Below are positions 25,386 to 34,318 of a DNA stretch of 64,000 nucleotides, one piece after another. The notes beneath the pieces are model-generated. The model did not search any database. It was given only the letters and a program-made list of their open reading frames with translations, and was not told the DNA's origin. Made by a program: the position numbers and the translations under genes. The stretch is from positions 396,001 through 460,000 of the forward strand of contig NC_012914.1 of the NCBI RefSeq assembly GCF_000023585.1, read 5' to 3'. This DNA is from Paenibacillus sp. JDR-2. GTDB taxonomy: Bacteria; Bacillota; Bacilli; Paenibacillales; Paenibacillaceae. Positions within the stretch are counted from its first letter, which is position 1. The number at the start of each line of letters is the position of its first letter.

Positions 25386-26623
25386 AGAAAGTATTGCTGG
25401 CGGGGGTTCCGAAATCGCCGAATTTGGGCGATGGCCTCATCGCTTATACGTTAAACCGGATTATCTCCATGCGCGGCAAACATCAGGTTATTCATTTCGA
25501 TCTGCTCGACGGCCGCTGCGATCAATCGATGCCGATCTACTCGGCCCGGGGAGGGCTGCATTATGCGTTAGCCGGCCCTCCGGCATCGGCGGCCGCGCAA
25601 TATGCTTCGGCACCGGCCGTGAAGCTGAACAGCGCCGGCTCAAGCAAGAAGATGACGCCGGATTTGCTCCGGCGCCTGAAGGCGTATTGGATTCATCGCA
25701 GCAAGAACGAGAAGCTGAACCGCGAGCTTCAGCAGGCTGTTGAGGAGTCGGAAGCAGTATTTATCGGGGGCGGGCATCTGCTCATCGATACGTACTGGAC
25801 GTTCCCATTGGCTGTCCGCCGCGTAGCGGATGAGGCGAAGCGCCAAGGCAAGCCGCTTCATATTTTGCTTGTTGGCGCGCGCGGGCCTTGGAGCACCCAG
25901 GCCAAACGCTGGCTGCTTGGGGCTTGCCGCTATGCCACGTCGATTGCGGTGCGGGATGAAGATTCACGGCGGTTCCTGATTGATCTTGATCCGAAGCTTG
26001 CGGTCAAGACGGTTACTTTAGCCGACCCCGCACTGTTCACGCCGGAGGCCTTTGGCTTGACGGAGGCAGCGGCGGGGCAGGAGAAGCCAGGGAGGCGAAA
26101 GGTTGGCCTTGGCGTAATGGATCCGCATGAGATGAACCGTCACTGCGAGCTCCGCTGGGAGCGCGAGGCTTGCGCCGATTGGTGGCTGCAGGCGGCAAAG
26201 GTCGCAATTGGAGCGGGCCATAACGTTAGCTTCTTCACCAACGGCGCGGCATCGGATAACGCGTTTGTCGAGGAGTTTGTGAAGCCGCGTCTGGCTGGGC
26301 TGAAGGGCGTCGAGTTCACTCCGTATCCGACAACGGTAGAACAGCTGGTCGGCACGATTGCTGCCTGCGATACCGTTATTGCGCAGCGGCTTCATGCTTG
26401 CATTCCTTCGCTTGCAATGGGCAAGCCGACGTACGGTCTGATCTGGGACCGGAAGCTTGAGAATATTTTCGCCGATCTGGGCATGAAGAGCCAACTGATC
26501 GACTTCCGCGAGAGCAGGCAGCAGCTTGCCGCGGCGGTGGACGGCCGGATGGCGGACTCGGGACCGGCCATTGACGCTAAGAAGCTGCAGCTCTATGAAC
26601 ATATCGGGAGAATACTGCCATGA
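25382..26623 (+). CDS. polysaccharide pyruvyl transferase family protein (EpsI/EpsO-like)
   Basis: This 413-residue protein starts at GTG 25382, overlapping the flippase stop by four bases. The start of the protein has the family motif SPNLGDGLIAYTLNRI. FIGGGHLLID and the C-terminal VIAQRLHACIPSLAMGKPTYG complete the signature. Relatives transfer ketal-linked pyruvate from phosphoenolpyruvate to sugars, adding negative charge to exopolysaccharide. Donor and acceptor are not shown by sequence. The next gene also overlaps it (ATGA). Confidence 0.85.
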   Translation: MKKVLLAGVPKSPNLGDGLIAYTLNRIISMRGKHQVIHFDLLDGRCDQSMPIYSARGGLHYALAGPPASAAAQYASAPAVKLNSAGSSKKMTPDLLRRLKAYWIHRSKNEKLNRELQQAVEESEAVFIGGGHLLIDTYWTFPLAVRRVADEAKRQGKPLHILLVGARGPWSTQAKRWLLGACRYATSIAVRDEDSRRFLIDLDPKLAVKTVTLADPALFTPEAFGLTEAAAGQEKPGRRKVGLGVMDPHEMNRHCELRWEREACADWWLQAAKVAIGAGHNVSFFTNGAASDNAFVEEFVKPRLAGLKGVEFTPYPTTVEQLVGTIAACDTVIAQRLHACIPSLAMGKPTYGLIWDRKLENIFADLGMKSQLIDFRESRQQLAAAVDGRMADSGPAIDAKKLQLYEHIGRILP

Positions 26624-27759
26624 GCCATACCAAAATCAAAGTGCTGCATGTCGTTGGACGCATGCATCCCGGCGGCATTGAAACGCTGCTGATGAATGTA
26701 TACCGGAACATAGACCGGGACAAATATGAATTTCATTTTGCCGTACAGTCGCCGGAGCCTTCCTTCTACGATGACGAGATTCGGGCGCTGGGGGGAACCA
26801 TCTTCGTTCAGCCGCCGCCAAAGGACGGAATCCGTTCCTTCCGCAAGCAGCTGACGGCTAACATGAACAAATACGGTCCTTACGCCGCGGTACACAGTCA
26901 TGTATTCGGCTTCAGCGGTTATGTGCTTAAGCTGGCGGACAAGCTTGGCGTGCCGGTGCGGATCAGTCACAGTCACAACACGAGCGACAGCAAGTCAACA
27001 TCGCTGGTTCGCAATCTGTACCGCTCTTATATGCGCAGCCTGATCAGCCGCCACTCGACCAATATGCTGGGCTGCTCTCGGGCGGCATGCGAGTCTCTCT
27101 TCGGAAACGGCTGCTGGAAGGACGGACGCGTGGACGTGTTCCCGAATGCCATTACGCTGGCTCCTTACGAGTCGCTTGTACAGGAGAACCGCGAGGAGCT
27201 TCGCCGCCGCTTTGGCGCGGCAGAGGATGAACTGCTGATTGGCCATATCGGCCGGTTCAGCAAGCAGAAGAATCACGCACTGCTGCTGGACAGCTTCGCA
27301 AGCCTGGTGAAGCAGCATCCGAAGTCCCGTCTTCTGCTCTGCGGAGACGGACCGCTGCGGCCGGAGATGGAAGAGAAGGCGCGCGGGCTTGGGATAGCGG
27401 ACAAAGTCAACTTTCTTGGGCTCCGCAAGGATGTACCGGAGCTGCTAGGGGCGCTTGATGCCTTTGTCTTGCCGTCGCTCTATGAGGGACTTGGCATCGT
27501 GCTCATTGAAGCGCAGGCTGCTGGCGTGCCGTGCCTGATCTCCGAGACGGTACCGAGAGAAGCGGATCTGCGAATCGGCTTAATCGAGCGACTTGCGCTA
27601 AATGACCCGCCGGAGCGCTGGGCGGAAGCAATGGCCAGCATCGGCGAGCGAAGAGCCCGGGGCGGCGGGGAATGGCAGGAAAGAGCGGCAGCGCTGGGCG
27701 AGCGCGGCTACGATATCCGCGTAAGCGCGGAAAAGCTGGAGCGTCTGTATGCAGGCTGA
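26620..27759 (+). CDS. GT4-family glycosyltransferase (EpsF-like)
   Basis: This 379-residue GT-B glycosyltransferase has an N-terminal Gly-rich acceptor loop (HVVGRMHPGGIETLLMN). The C-terminal nucleotide-sugar site includes IGHIGRFSKQKNH and EGLGIVLIEAQAAGVP, the EX7E motif near residue 289. It is a cytoplasmic or peripheral membrane enzyme that extends the lipid-linked repeat unit. It overlaps both neighbours, by 4 bp and 11 bp. It most resembles EpsF/CapM-type enzymes; sugar specificity is unknown. Confidence 0.88.
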   Translation: MSHTKIKVLHVVGRMHPGGIETLLMNVYRNIDRDKYEFHFAVQSPEPSFYDDEIRALGGTIFVQPPPKDGIRSFRKQLTANMNKYGPYAAVHSHVFGFSGYVLKLADKLGVPVRISHSHNTSDSKSTSLVRNLYRSYMRSLISRHSTNMLGCSRAACESLFGNGCWKDGRVDVFPNAITLAPYESLVQENREELRRRFGAAEDELLIGHIGRFSKQKNHALLLDSFASLVKQHPKSRLLLCGDGPLRPEMEEKARGLGIADKVNFLGLRKDVPELLGALDAFVLPSLYEGLGIVLIEAQAAGVPCLISETVPREADLRIGLIERLALNDPPERWAEAMASIGERRARGGGEWQERAAALGERGYDIRVSAEKLERLYAG

Positions 27760-29095
27760 CCGTTTAGTCGATACGCGGAAAATCATGCTGGTCGGTTATT
27801 CCGTTCTGCTGATACTGACGGCGAAGTGGGCTTTTGCCGCGGATGAAAGGCTCTCGCTTATACTTTACAGCGGGCTGCTGCTGCCGTTCTTCGTGCTCAT
27901 GCGCTGGCCGAATGCGCCGGTGCTGCTAATGGTGAGCTTTACGGCTACGCTGGCGGGCAAAGCGATTTATGCGGCAACCGTTAATCCGCTGGCTGGGCCG
28001 GACGAGATCCACTATTACGAGCAGGTGACAACCTTCGAGAAGCTGTCGCAATTTATGCCGTATGCCATGGAGCAGATTCAGACCAGCTGGATGAACATCT
28101 CCGCGTACCCGGTGTTTGGCCTGCTGTATATGCCATTCTTCAAATGGCTGGAGCTGGACGATCCGCTGGCGATTATTTTGTTCAATACGGTGCTGCTCAT
28201 TCTGATCGTCAACAGCACGTATAAGCTGAACGCAAGCCGCTTCGGGTACGAGCTTCCGGATCCGGAGAACGCGAGGCAGCCTTTTATTATCGTCTCGGTG
28301 GTTGGATTAATGCTTAGTCCGTCGCTGATGTACATGTCCTCCTTGTTCGCAAAAGACATTACCTGCGTATGGCTGGGACTGCTTGGGGCACAGCTGCTCG
28401 TTCGCAAGAGATGGCTGCTGTTCATCCTTGTCATCCTCTACGCGACGGGGCTGAGAGATTACGCGATTATCTATACGCTGAGTTTTTACTTCTTGTACAC
28501 CCAGAAGGTCCGCACTTCTCTGTGCGTCATGGCGGGTGCGGCTGGTCTCTTGTTCCTGCAAATCGGGCCGCTTGGCATCATTAACGCTACGATGCTGTCG
28601 ATCTTCCTGTTCATCAGTCCGAATCCGATCAACTTCAGCAACTGGGAGCCGGAGCTGCTGCTTCGGACACTGGAAGCGGTGTTTATGGGCATTATCCTCA
28701 TGATCTCGGTCTATCAGGCGATCGTCTACAAGGAGACAAGAAAGTTTTATCTGATGGCAGCGGCGCTTATCTTCACCTACGCCTGCACGCTGGTACTAGT
28801 CGGTTATGTCACGATTACAGGCCGGGAACTGGACTATGGCGTCGGGACGATAGGGGACAACATGGTTCGCAAAAAGCTGCCGGTACTGCCGGTTCTCTAT
28901 ACGATTGCTGCCTACGCCATTATGTGGTGCCGCAGAATCTTTATTCTGAAACATCGGAAAATTCAGTCTTTGAAGGCTGAACAAGACCGCGAGTCGAAGC
29001 AGCTTGAAGCTGCTCGCGTGCCGGCTGGAGGTGCGGCAGCACCTGCTTGGCATGAAAGGCTTGCCGGCGGAAAGGGGGCGCAAGGACATGGGTGA
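27749..29095 (+). CDS. multi-pass membrane protein, probable polysaccharide polymerase (EpsG/Wzy-like)
   Basis: The protein has 448 residues with about ten hydrophobic segments between residues 10 and 395, and a large loop (INPLAGPDEIHYYEQVTTFEKL) near 75-95. Position between a glycosyltransferase and acyltransferase, topology and length fit a Wzy-type polymerase, which would be the only one in the cluster. A charged, Ala/Gly-rich tail (about 405-448) follows and overlaps the next gene start. There is no firm sequence signature, so the role is inferred from context. Confidence 0.65.
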   Translation: MQADRLVDTRKIMLVGYSVLLILTAKWAFAADERLSLILYSGLLLPFFVLMRWPNAPVLLMVSFTATLAGKAIYAATVNPLAGPDEIHYYEQVTTFEKLSQFMPYAMEQIQTSWMNISAYPVFGLLYMPFFKWLELDDPLAIILFNTVLLILIVNSTYKLNASRFGYELPDPENARQPFIIVSVVGLMLSPSLMYMSSLFAKDITCVWLGLLGAQLLVRKRWLLFILVILYATGLRDYAIIYTLSFYFLYTQKVRTSLCVMAGAAGLLFLQIGPLGIINATMLSIFLFISPNPINFSNWEPELLLRTLEAVFMGIILMISVYQAIVYKETRKFYLMAAALIFTYACTLVLVGYVTITGRELDYGVGTIGDNMVRKKLPVLPVLYTIAAYAIMWCRRIFILKHRKIQSLKAEQDRESKQLEAARVPAGGAAAPAWHERLAGGKGAQGHG

Positions 29096-29768
29096 ACAAG
29101 AACAACGACGCAGGGCAGGTGAATGGACGGGAGATCGATTGGAACGGAGTGCGGTCCATAAGACGAAAAAAAGAGGCCGCGACCAGTTCGGCCGGTTCCG
29201 CGGCTTGCTGCGTGTAGCGGAAGCCGCGCTGAAGCCGGTGCCAAGACCGCTGCTGCAGTGGATGTGGGTGCTGAGCGACTGGCTGCCGGATTTGCCGGGC
29301 GTCGCAATGCGGTACGTCCTGCTGAGAAGAATGGCCAAGCGCTGCGGCGATAACGTGTTGATCGGACGCTCGGTAGAGCTCCGTTATCCGGAACGGCTGG
29401 TCATTGGCTCGAATGTAAGCATCCATAAGCAATGCTACATCGATGCTTATGGCGGACTGATCATTGAGGACGAAGTATCGATCGCGCATCAGTCTTCGGT
29501 TGTCTCGTTCCAGCATACGTGGAACGATCCGTCGCTTCCGATCCGAGATAACCCGGTCATGGGTTCGGCTATCCGGATCGGCCGCGATGTGTGGGTTGGC
29601 TGCGGCGTTCGTATCCTGGCCGGCGTCGAGATTGGCGCCCGTTCGGTAATCGCTGCCGGCGCCGTTGTGAATAAGCCGGTCGCCGCCGGCACGCTGGCTG
29701 CCGGCGTTCCGGCACGCGCCGTGAAGAGCATCGGGACAGGAACGTCTCCCGCGCCGGAAGGCGCATAG
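29088..29768 (+). CDS. left-handed beta-helix O-acyltransferase (WcaF/CysE-like)
   Basis: ATG 29088 gives 226 residues; GGGGG lies about 10 bases upstream and the start overlaps the previous stop. A basic N-terminal extension of about 60 residues precedes hexapeptide repeats (IGRSVELRYPERLVIGSNVSI through IGRDVWVGCGVRILAGVEIG, AAGAVVNKPV). These form a trimeric left-handed beta-helix acetyltransferase. It likely O-acetylates a sugar of the polymer. Repeats with long inverted segments follow the stop. Confidence 0.85.
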   Translation: MGEQEQRRRAGEWTGDRLERSAVHKTKKRGRDQFGRFRGLLRVAEAALKPVPRPLLQWMWVLSDWLPDLPGVAMRYVLLRRMAKRCGDNVLIGRSVELRYPERLVIGSNVSIHKQCYIDAYGGLIIEDEVSIAHQSSVVSFQHTWNDPSLPIRDNPVMGSAIRIGRDVWVGCGVRILAGVEIGARSVIAAGAVVNKPVAAGTLAAGVPARAVKSIGTGTSPAPEGA

Positions 29769-30080
29769 GGAGATGTGCAAAAGTCGGCGGAAAACGGCAG
29801 CCATGGAGTATTTAAGGTCCTTAAGGGACCTTAAGCTGCGGAAAAAGCAGCTGGTTAGGGTCGTTAAGGTCCCTGAGGGACCTTAGGGCGTGAGAGAAGG
29901 CGCAAAAGTCGGCGAAAAGCGGCAGTCATGGAGTATTTAAGGTCCTTAAGGGATCTTAAGCTGCGGAAATAGCAGCTGGTTAGGGTCGTTAAGGTCCCTG
30001 AGGGACCTTAGGCGTGGGAGAAGGCGCAAAAGTCGGCGGAAAGCGGCAGTCATGGAGTATTTAAGGTCCTTACGGGACCT
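29769..30080. repeat. tandem 125-bp intergenic repeat with palindromes, about 2.4 copies
   Basis: Copies start near 29779, 29904 and 30028, with a period of 125 and then 124 bp. Each full copy has a TTAAGGTCCtTAAGGGACCTTAA-type palindrome, a hairpin AGCTGC-GGAAAAA-GCAGCT, and a second AAGGTCCCTGAGGGACCTT palindrome about 52 bp after the first. The third copy is partial. This inserts a repeat array inside the eps operon between the acyltransferase and the next glycosyltransferase gene. Confidence 0.88.
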
Positions 30081-30153
30081 TAGGGTAATGTTGGACACGC
30101 CCGAGACGGCAATAACCGCCTTACGGGCAATAGAAACAGAAGGAGGGAAAGAC

Positions 30154-31479
30154 ATGAACGTGCTGTGGGCACATGACCATACGTTTTATTTTAACGAATC
30201 GGGGAAATTTTTCTCCGGAGGCAAGCTGCCTTATGCAGTGTGGGAACGGTATCTAGGCGTATTCGATCAGATTACGGTTGCAGCCCGGGGCAAGAAGGCA
30301 TCCTCGGATGAAGATATGGCGGGCAAGACGTTGTCGAGTGGACCAAATGTGGATTTCCTTGTGCTTCCGTCACTGAGTAATCCGGTCAATAAAATGACGA
30401 AGCGGGGCTATATCGAGCAGTTGCTGCAAGAGGCGATCGGCAAGGCTGACGCCGTTATCGCGCGTGTGCCAAGCGAAATCGGTGCCGAAGCGATCCGGGT
30501 TGCGCGCCAAATGGGCAAGCCTTATGCGGTTGAAGTCGTGGCCTGCGCTTGGGACGGACTATGGAATTACGGCAATCTGCAGGGCAAGCTGTACGCGCCG
30601 TTCTCGCTCAACCAGACACGGACGATCGTGAAGGATGCGCCCTACGCGCTGTATGTAACGGAGCGTTTCCTGCAGCAGCGTTATCCGAATATCGGCGGCA
30701 AGACGGAATCCTGCTCCAATGTGGAAATTCCGGAGCCGGGCGATGAAGTGTTGACACGCCGGTTGGAGCGCCTGCAGGCGATGAGCCCGGATGCGCCGAT
30801 GACGATTGGGCTGATCGGGTCGCTGAACGGCCGCACGAAAGGGATCGACATTGCCCTTCGCGCAATTGCCAAGGCGAAGCAGCAGCTGCCATCTGCCAAG
30901 TTCCGAGTTCTTGGCGACGGGGATCCGGCACGCTGGCAGGCAATGGCCGAAAAGCTGGGCATCGGAAGCATGGTCTCTTTCGAAGGCGTGCTGCCTAGCG
31001 GCGGGGCCGTCTTCGAATGGCTGGACGGTATTGATCTGTATCTGCAGCCTAGCTATCAGGAAGGGCTGCCGCGGGCAACGATTGAAGCGATGAGCCGGGG
31101 ATGCCCAGTGCTTGGTTCTATGGCAGGCGGAATTCCGGAGCTGATCCACGAGAGCTGCCTTCATCGTCCGGGCCAAGTCGGCCAACTGGCCGAGCAGATC
31201 AAACGAGCGACGTTTGACCGCAAATGGCTGAAGGAGCAGGCGGAACAGAATTTCGGCAAGTCCAAGCAATTCACGAAGCAGCGGCTGGATGCGAAGCGTC
31301 AGGCTTTCTGGCAGTCTTTTGGCGATATGGTGAGACAAGGGGCTCTGAAGGATTCGGTAGCAGAAGCCGCAGCCGCAGGGGAACAAATTCTTTCAGACAA
31401 AACAGGTCAAGACGAGGCCTATACAGGCAGCGAAACAACAAGCACAAGCGAGAGCAGAGAAAGGGTGGGGGCTATATGA
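30154..31479 (+). CDS. GT4-family glycosyltransferase
   Basis: ATG 30154 follows AAGGAGGG and gives 441 residues. The N-terminus (MNVLWAHDHTFYFNESGKFF) is typical of capsule glycosyltransferases. The C-terminal half has IGLIGSLNGRTKGIDIAL, a nucleotide-sugar binding loop, and YQEGLPRATIEAMSRGCP with EX7E near residue 301. A hydrophilic Ser/Thr/Glu tail of about 40 residues precedes the stop and overlaps the next start. Sugar specificity is unknown. Confidence 0.85.
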   Translation: MNVLWAHDHTFYFNESGKFFSGGKLPYAVWERYLGVFDQITVAARGKKASSDEDMAGKTLSSGPNVDFLVLPSLSNPVNKMTKRGYIEQLLQEAIGKADAVIARVPSEIGAEAIRVARQMGKPYAVEVVACAWDGLWNYGNLQGKLYAPFSLNQTRTIVKDAPYALYVTERFLQQRYPNIGGKTESCSNVEIPEPGDEVLTRRLERLQAMSPDAPMTIGLIGSLNGRTKGIDIALRAIAKAKQQLPSAKFRVLGDGDPARWQAMAEKLGIGSMVSFEGVLPSGGAVFEWLDGIDLYLQPSYQEGLPRATIEAMSRGCPVLGSMAGGIPELIHESCLHRPGQVGQLAEQIKRATFDRKWLKEQAEQNFGKSKQFTKQRLDAKRQAFWQSFGDMVRQGALKDSVAEAAAAGEQILSDKTGQDEAYTGSETTSTSESRERVGAI

Positions 31480-32522
31480 CGATTTTGGTGACGGGTGCAG
31501 CCGGATTTATCGGCTTCCATTTGAGCGCGAGATTGCTGAAGGAAGGCAAGCGTGTCGTTGGCCTGGACAACTTCAACGACTATTACGATGTGCAGCTGAA
31601 GCGGGACCGCTGGTCGCAGCTGGTCGCTTCACCGTCCTTCAAGGGAGCCGAGCAGGATCTGGCGGATTACGAAGGTCTGCTGGCGTTGATCCGGGAGGAA
31701 GGCGTTACGACAATCGTGCATTTGGCGGCTCAGGCGGGCGTGCGTTACAGCCTCACGAATCCTTTTGCTTATCTGGAGACGAATCTGCAGGGCTTCGGCC
31801 ATGTGCTGGAAGCTTCGCGTCAGGCAGGCATCAAGCATCTGGTCTACGCTTCCTCCAGCTCCGTGTATGGCGCCAACGTCAGCATGCCGTTCTCGGTCAG
31901 CGACAATGTCGACCATCCGGTAAGCTTGTACGCGGCAACGAAGAAATCCAACGAGCTGATGGCGCATGCCTACAGCCATTTATATAACCTGCCTACGACG
32001 GGACTTCGGTTCTTCACCGTATACGGCCCATGGGGCCGCCCGGATATGGCGTACTTCAGCTTTACGCAGAAAATTATGGCCGGAGAGCCGATTCAGGTGT
32101 TCAACGAAGGCAAGATGCAGCGCGATTTTACGTATATCGATGACATTGTGGAAGGCATTTACCGTCTGCTTGACCAGGCGCCGCAGCCGAACGCGGAATG
32201 GGATCGCGTCGATCCGGATCCGGGCACAAGCTATGCGCCTTACAAGGTGTACAACATCGGCAACAACAAGCCGGTTGAGCTTATGGCGTTCATCAACACG
32301 ATTGAGGACAAGCTGGGACGCAAAGCGGTTATGGAGTTTAAACCGATGCAGCCTGGCGATGTAACAGCGACCTACGCGGACATCGACGGATTGATGGCGG
32401 ATGTTGATTTCCGTCCGGAGACAACGATTGAGGAAGGCATCGGACGTTTTGCCGAGTGGTATAAGTCCTATTATGGCGCCCATTCCGACCTGGAAACGGC
32501 GGTAAAGGCGGCGGGACAATGA
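31476..32522 (+). CDS. UDP-glucuronate 4-epimerase-like NAD-dependent epimerase
   Basis: This 348-residue extended SDR has N-terminal TGAAGFIGFHLSARLL, the catalytic Ser/Tyr/Lys set in ASSSSVYGAN and SLYAATKKSNE, and a UDP-binding R in the C-lobe. The N-terminal DNFNDYYDVQLKRDR is characteristic of UDP-glucuronate/UDP-galacturonate epimerases (CapI, WbnF, LpsL). ugd and galU at the end of the operon would supply UDP-glucuronate. Both gene ends overlap neighbours by ATGA. Confidence 0.88.
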   Translation: MTILVTGAAGFIGFHLSARLLKEGKRVVGLDNFNDYYDVQLKRDRWSQLVASPSFKGAEQDLADYEGLLALIREEGVTTIVHLAAQAGVRYSLTNPFAYLETNLQGFGHVLEASRQAGIKHLVYASSSSVYGANVSMPFSVSDNVDHPVSLYAATKKSNELMAHAYSHLYNLPTTGLRFFTVYGPWGRPDMAYFSFTQKIMAGEPIQVFNEGKMQRDFTYIDDIVEGIYRLLDQAPQPNAEWDRVDPDPGTSYAPYKVYNIGNNKPVELMAFINTIEDKLGRKAVMEFKPMQPGDVTATYADIDGLMADVDFRPETTIEEGIGRFAEWYKSYYGAHSDLETAVKAAGQ

Positions 32523-34318
32523 ATCGAAAAATAGCCCATATCTGCACCTCCGGCATCAGCCACAAAATTATGGGCGACAAGCTTCGGCTGCTTCAGCAGC
32601 AGGAAGGCGTACAGGTAACCTTCATCTCCTCTCCAGAGGGTGTAGATGCGGAGCTGATGAAGGAAAAAGCCTACCCGTTCGAATGGAAGCTGCTCCCGAT
32701 GGCGCGGTCCATTCAGCCGGTTGCCGACCTGCGTTCGATCCTTGCGATGTACAAGCTGTTCCGCCGCGAGCGGTATGACATCGTGCATACCCACACGGCC
32801 AAGGCCGGTCTGATCGGACGGATTGCGGCGAAGCTGGCGAGGGTTCCGGTGGTTATTCATACGAGCCACGGGTTGCCGTTCTATGAAGGGCAGTCGAAGA
32901 AGACGTATTGGTTATACAAAATGCTAGAGAAGTTTGGCGCGGTATGCTGCGATGCGCTAGCTTCGCAGAACGAGGAGGATGCCGGCGTGCTTCGCAAGCT
33001 GGCGCCTTGGCGGCCGGTGTTTGTGGAAGGCAACGGAGTAGACCTTAAGCATTTGGACGAACTGGCAGGTAGGGTAACGCCGGAGCAGACAGCGGCGCTT
33101 CGCAGGAAGCATGGGATCGATCAGGAGGAAAAGGTGCTGTTTATGGCGGCGCGCTTTGAACCGGTGAAGGATCATAGCCTGCTGCTCGATGCTTTATCGG
33201 AGCTCAAGCGGGTTGGTGCCTTGAATTGGGTAACGGTACTAGCCGGACAAGGCCCGCTGGAGGCGGAAATTAAGCTTCAGGCGGAAATGAGCGGCCTCGA
33301 GGACGATGTACTGTTCGTCGGACAGCAGTCCTCGATTATTCCTTGGCTGGTTATGGCCGATGCCGTAACGCTGACCTCGGAAAAAGAAGGCATCCCGCGC
33401 TCCCTGATGGAAGCGATGGCGCTCAGCAAGCCGGTTGTTGCCACGAGAGTGCTGGGCACTAGAGAGCTGGTGGCGCATGCCGAGACCGGATTGCTCGTCC
33501 CTTACCGGGATTCCATGCAGCTGGGCGAAGCTCTTGCGGCGATGATGAATACGCCGGAAGCCAGGAAGCGGATGGGTGATGCGGGACGCCGCCGGATTGA
33601 GGCAACGTTTACGGAAGCCCGGGTTGTGGAGCGTCTAATGCGGCTGTATCGCAGTACGAAGGCTCAAGTGAATCGGAGCCGCGGACTAGGAGCCAGGCTG
33701 AATGCCTTTGGCAAGCGGCTGTTCGATCTGGTAGCCAGCGTACCTGCTGCGCTGCTGCTGTCGCCGGTGATGTTGATCGTTGCGCTGCTGGTGAAGCTGA
33801 AGCTGGGTTCGCCGGTCTTGTTCAAGCAGCAGCGTCCGGGCAGGTACGGCAATCCGTTCTATGTGCTGAAGTTCCGCACGATGCGGGACGCGTACGACCG
33901 GTTCGGTCAACCGCTGCCGGACGAAGCGCGGCTGACGTCCTTCGGCAAGCTGCTGCGCAAGCTGAGTCTGGACGAGCTTCCGCAATTATTTAATGTGATT
34001 CGCGGGGATATGAGTTTGGTGGGGCCACGGCCTCTATTGATGGAATATCTCCCGCTTTATACCGAAGAGCAGGCGCATCGTCACGATGTCCGTCCGGGCA
34101 TTACGGGCTGGGCGCAGGTTAATGGACGCAATGCCGTTTCCTGGGAAGACAAGTTCAAGCTTGATCTCTTGTATGTGGAGCGGCGGAGTATCTGGTTTGA
34201 TTTTCGCATACTGGTACGGACTGTGGGAAAGGTGCTGAAGCGTGACGGAATCTCGAGCGCGGGTCAGGCCACCGTTCAAAAATTTACGGGAAGCAGAGAA
34301 ATGGGGAATGCATCATGA
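32519..34318 (+). CDS. fusion of GT4 glycosyltransferase and initiating sugar-phosphate transferase (EpsD-EpsL-like)
   Basis: The protein has 599 residues. Residues 1 to about 385 are a GT4 enzyme: HICTSGISHKIMGDKL, then SEKEGIPRSLMEAMALSKP with the EX7E site. From about 398 it is a monotopic phosphoglycosyl transferase: KRLFDLVASVPAALLLSPVM re-entrant helix, KFRTMRDA, DELPQLFNVIRGDMSLVGPRP and RPGITGWAQVNGRN. In B. subtilis these activities are the separate proteins EpsD and EpsL. The PGT loads a sugar phosphate on undecaprenyl phosphate and the GT adds the next sugar. The frame is continuous with no sign of a sequencing join. Confidence 0.9.
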   Translation: MNRKIAHICTSGISHKIMGDKLRLLQQQEGVQVTFISSPEGVDAELMKEKAYPFEWKLLPMARSIQPVADLRSILAMYKLFRRERYDIVHTHTAKAGLIGRIAAKLARVPVVIHTSHGLPFYEGQSKKTYWLYKMLEKFGAVCCDALASQNEEDAGVLRKLAPWRPVFVEGNGVDLKHLDELAGRVTPEQTAALRRKHGIDQEEKVLFMAARFEPVKDHSLLLDALSELKRVGALNWVTVLAGQGPLEAEIKLQAEMSGLEDDVLFVGQQSSIIPWLVMADAVTLTSEKEGIPRSLMEAMALSKPVVATRVLGTRELVAHAETGLLVPYRDSMQLGEALAAMMNTPEARKRMGDAGRRRIEATFTEARVVERLMRLYRSTKAQVNRSRGLGARLNAFGKRLFDLVASVPAALLLSPVMLIVALLVKLKLGSPVLFKQQRPGRYGNPFYVLKFRTMRDAYDRFGQPLPDEARLTSFGKLLRKLSLDELPQLFNVIRGDMSLVGPRPLLMEYLPLYTEEQAHRHDVRPGITGWAQVNGRNAVSWEDKFKLDLLYVERRSIWFDFRILVRTVGKVLKRDGISSAGQATVQKFTGSREMGNAS

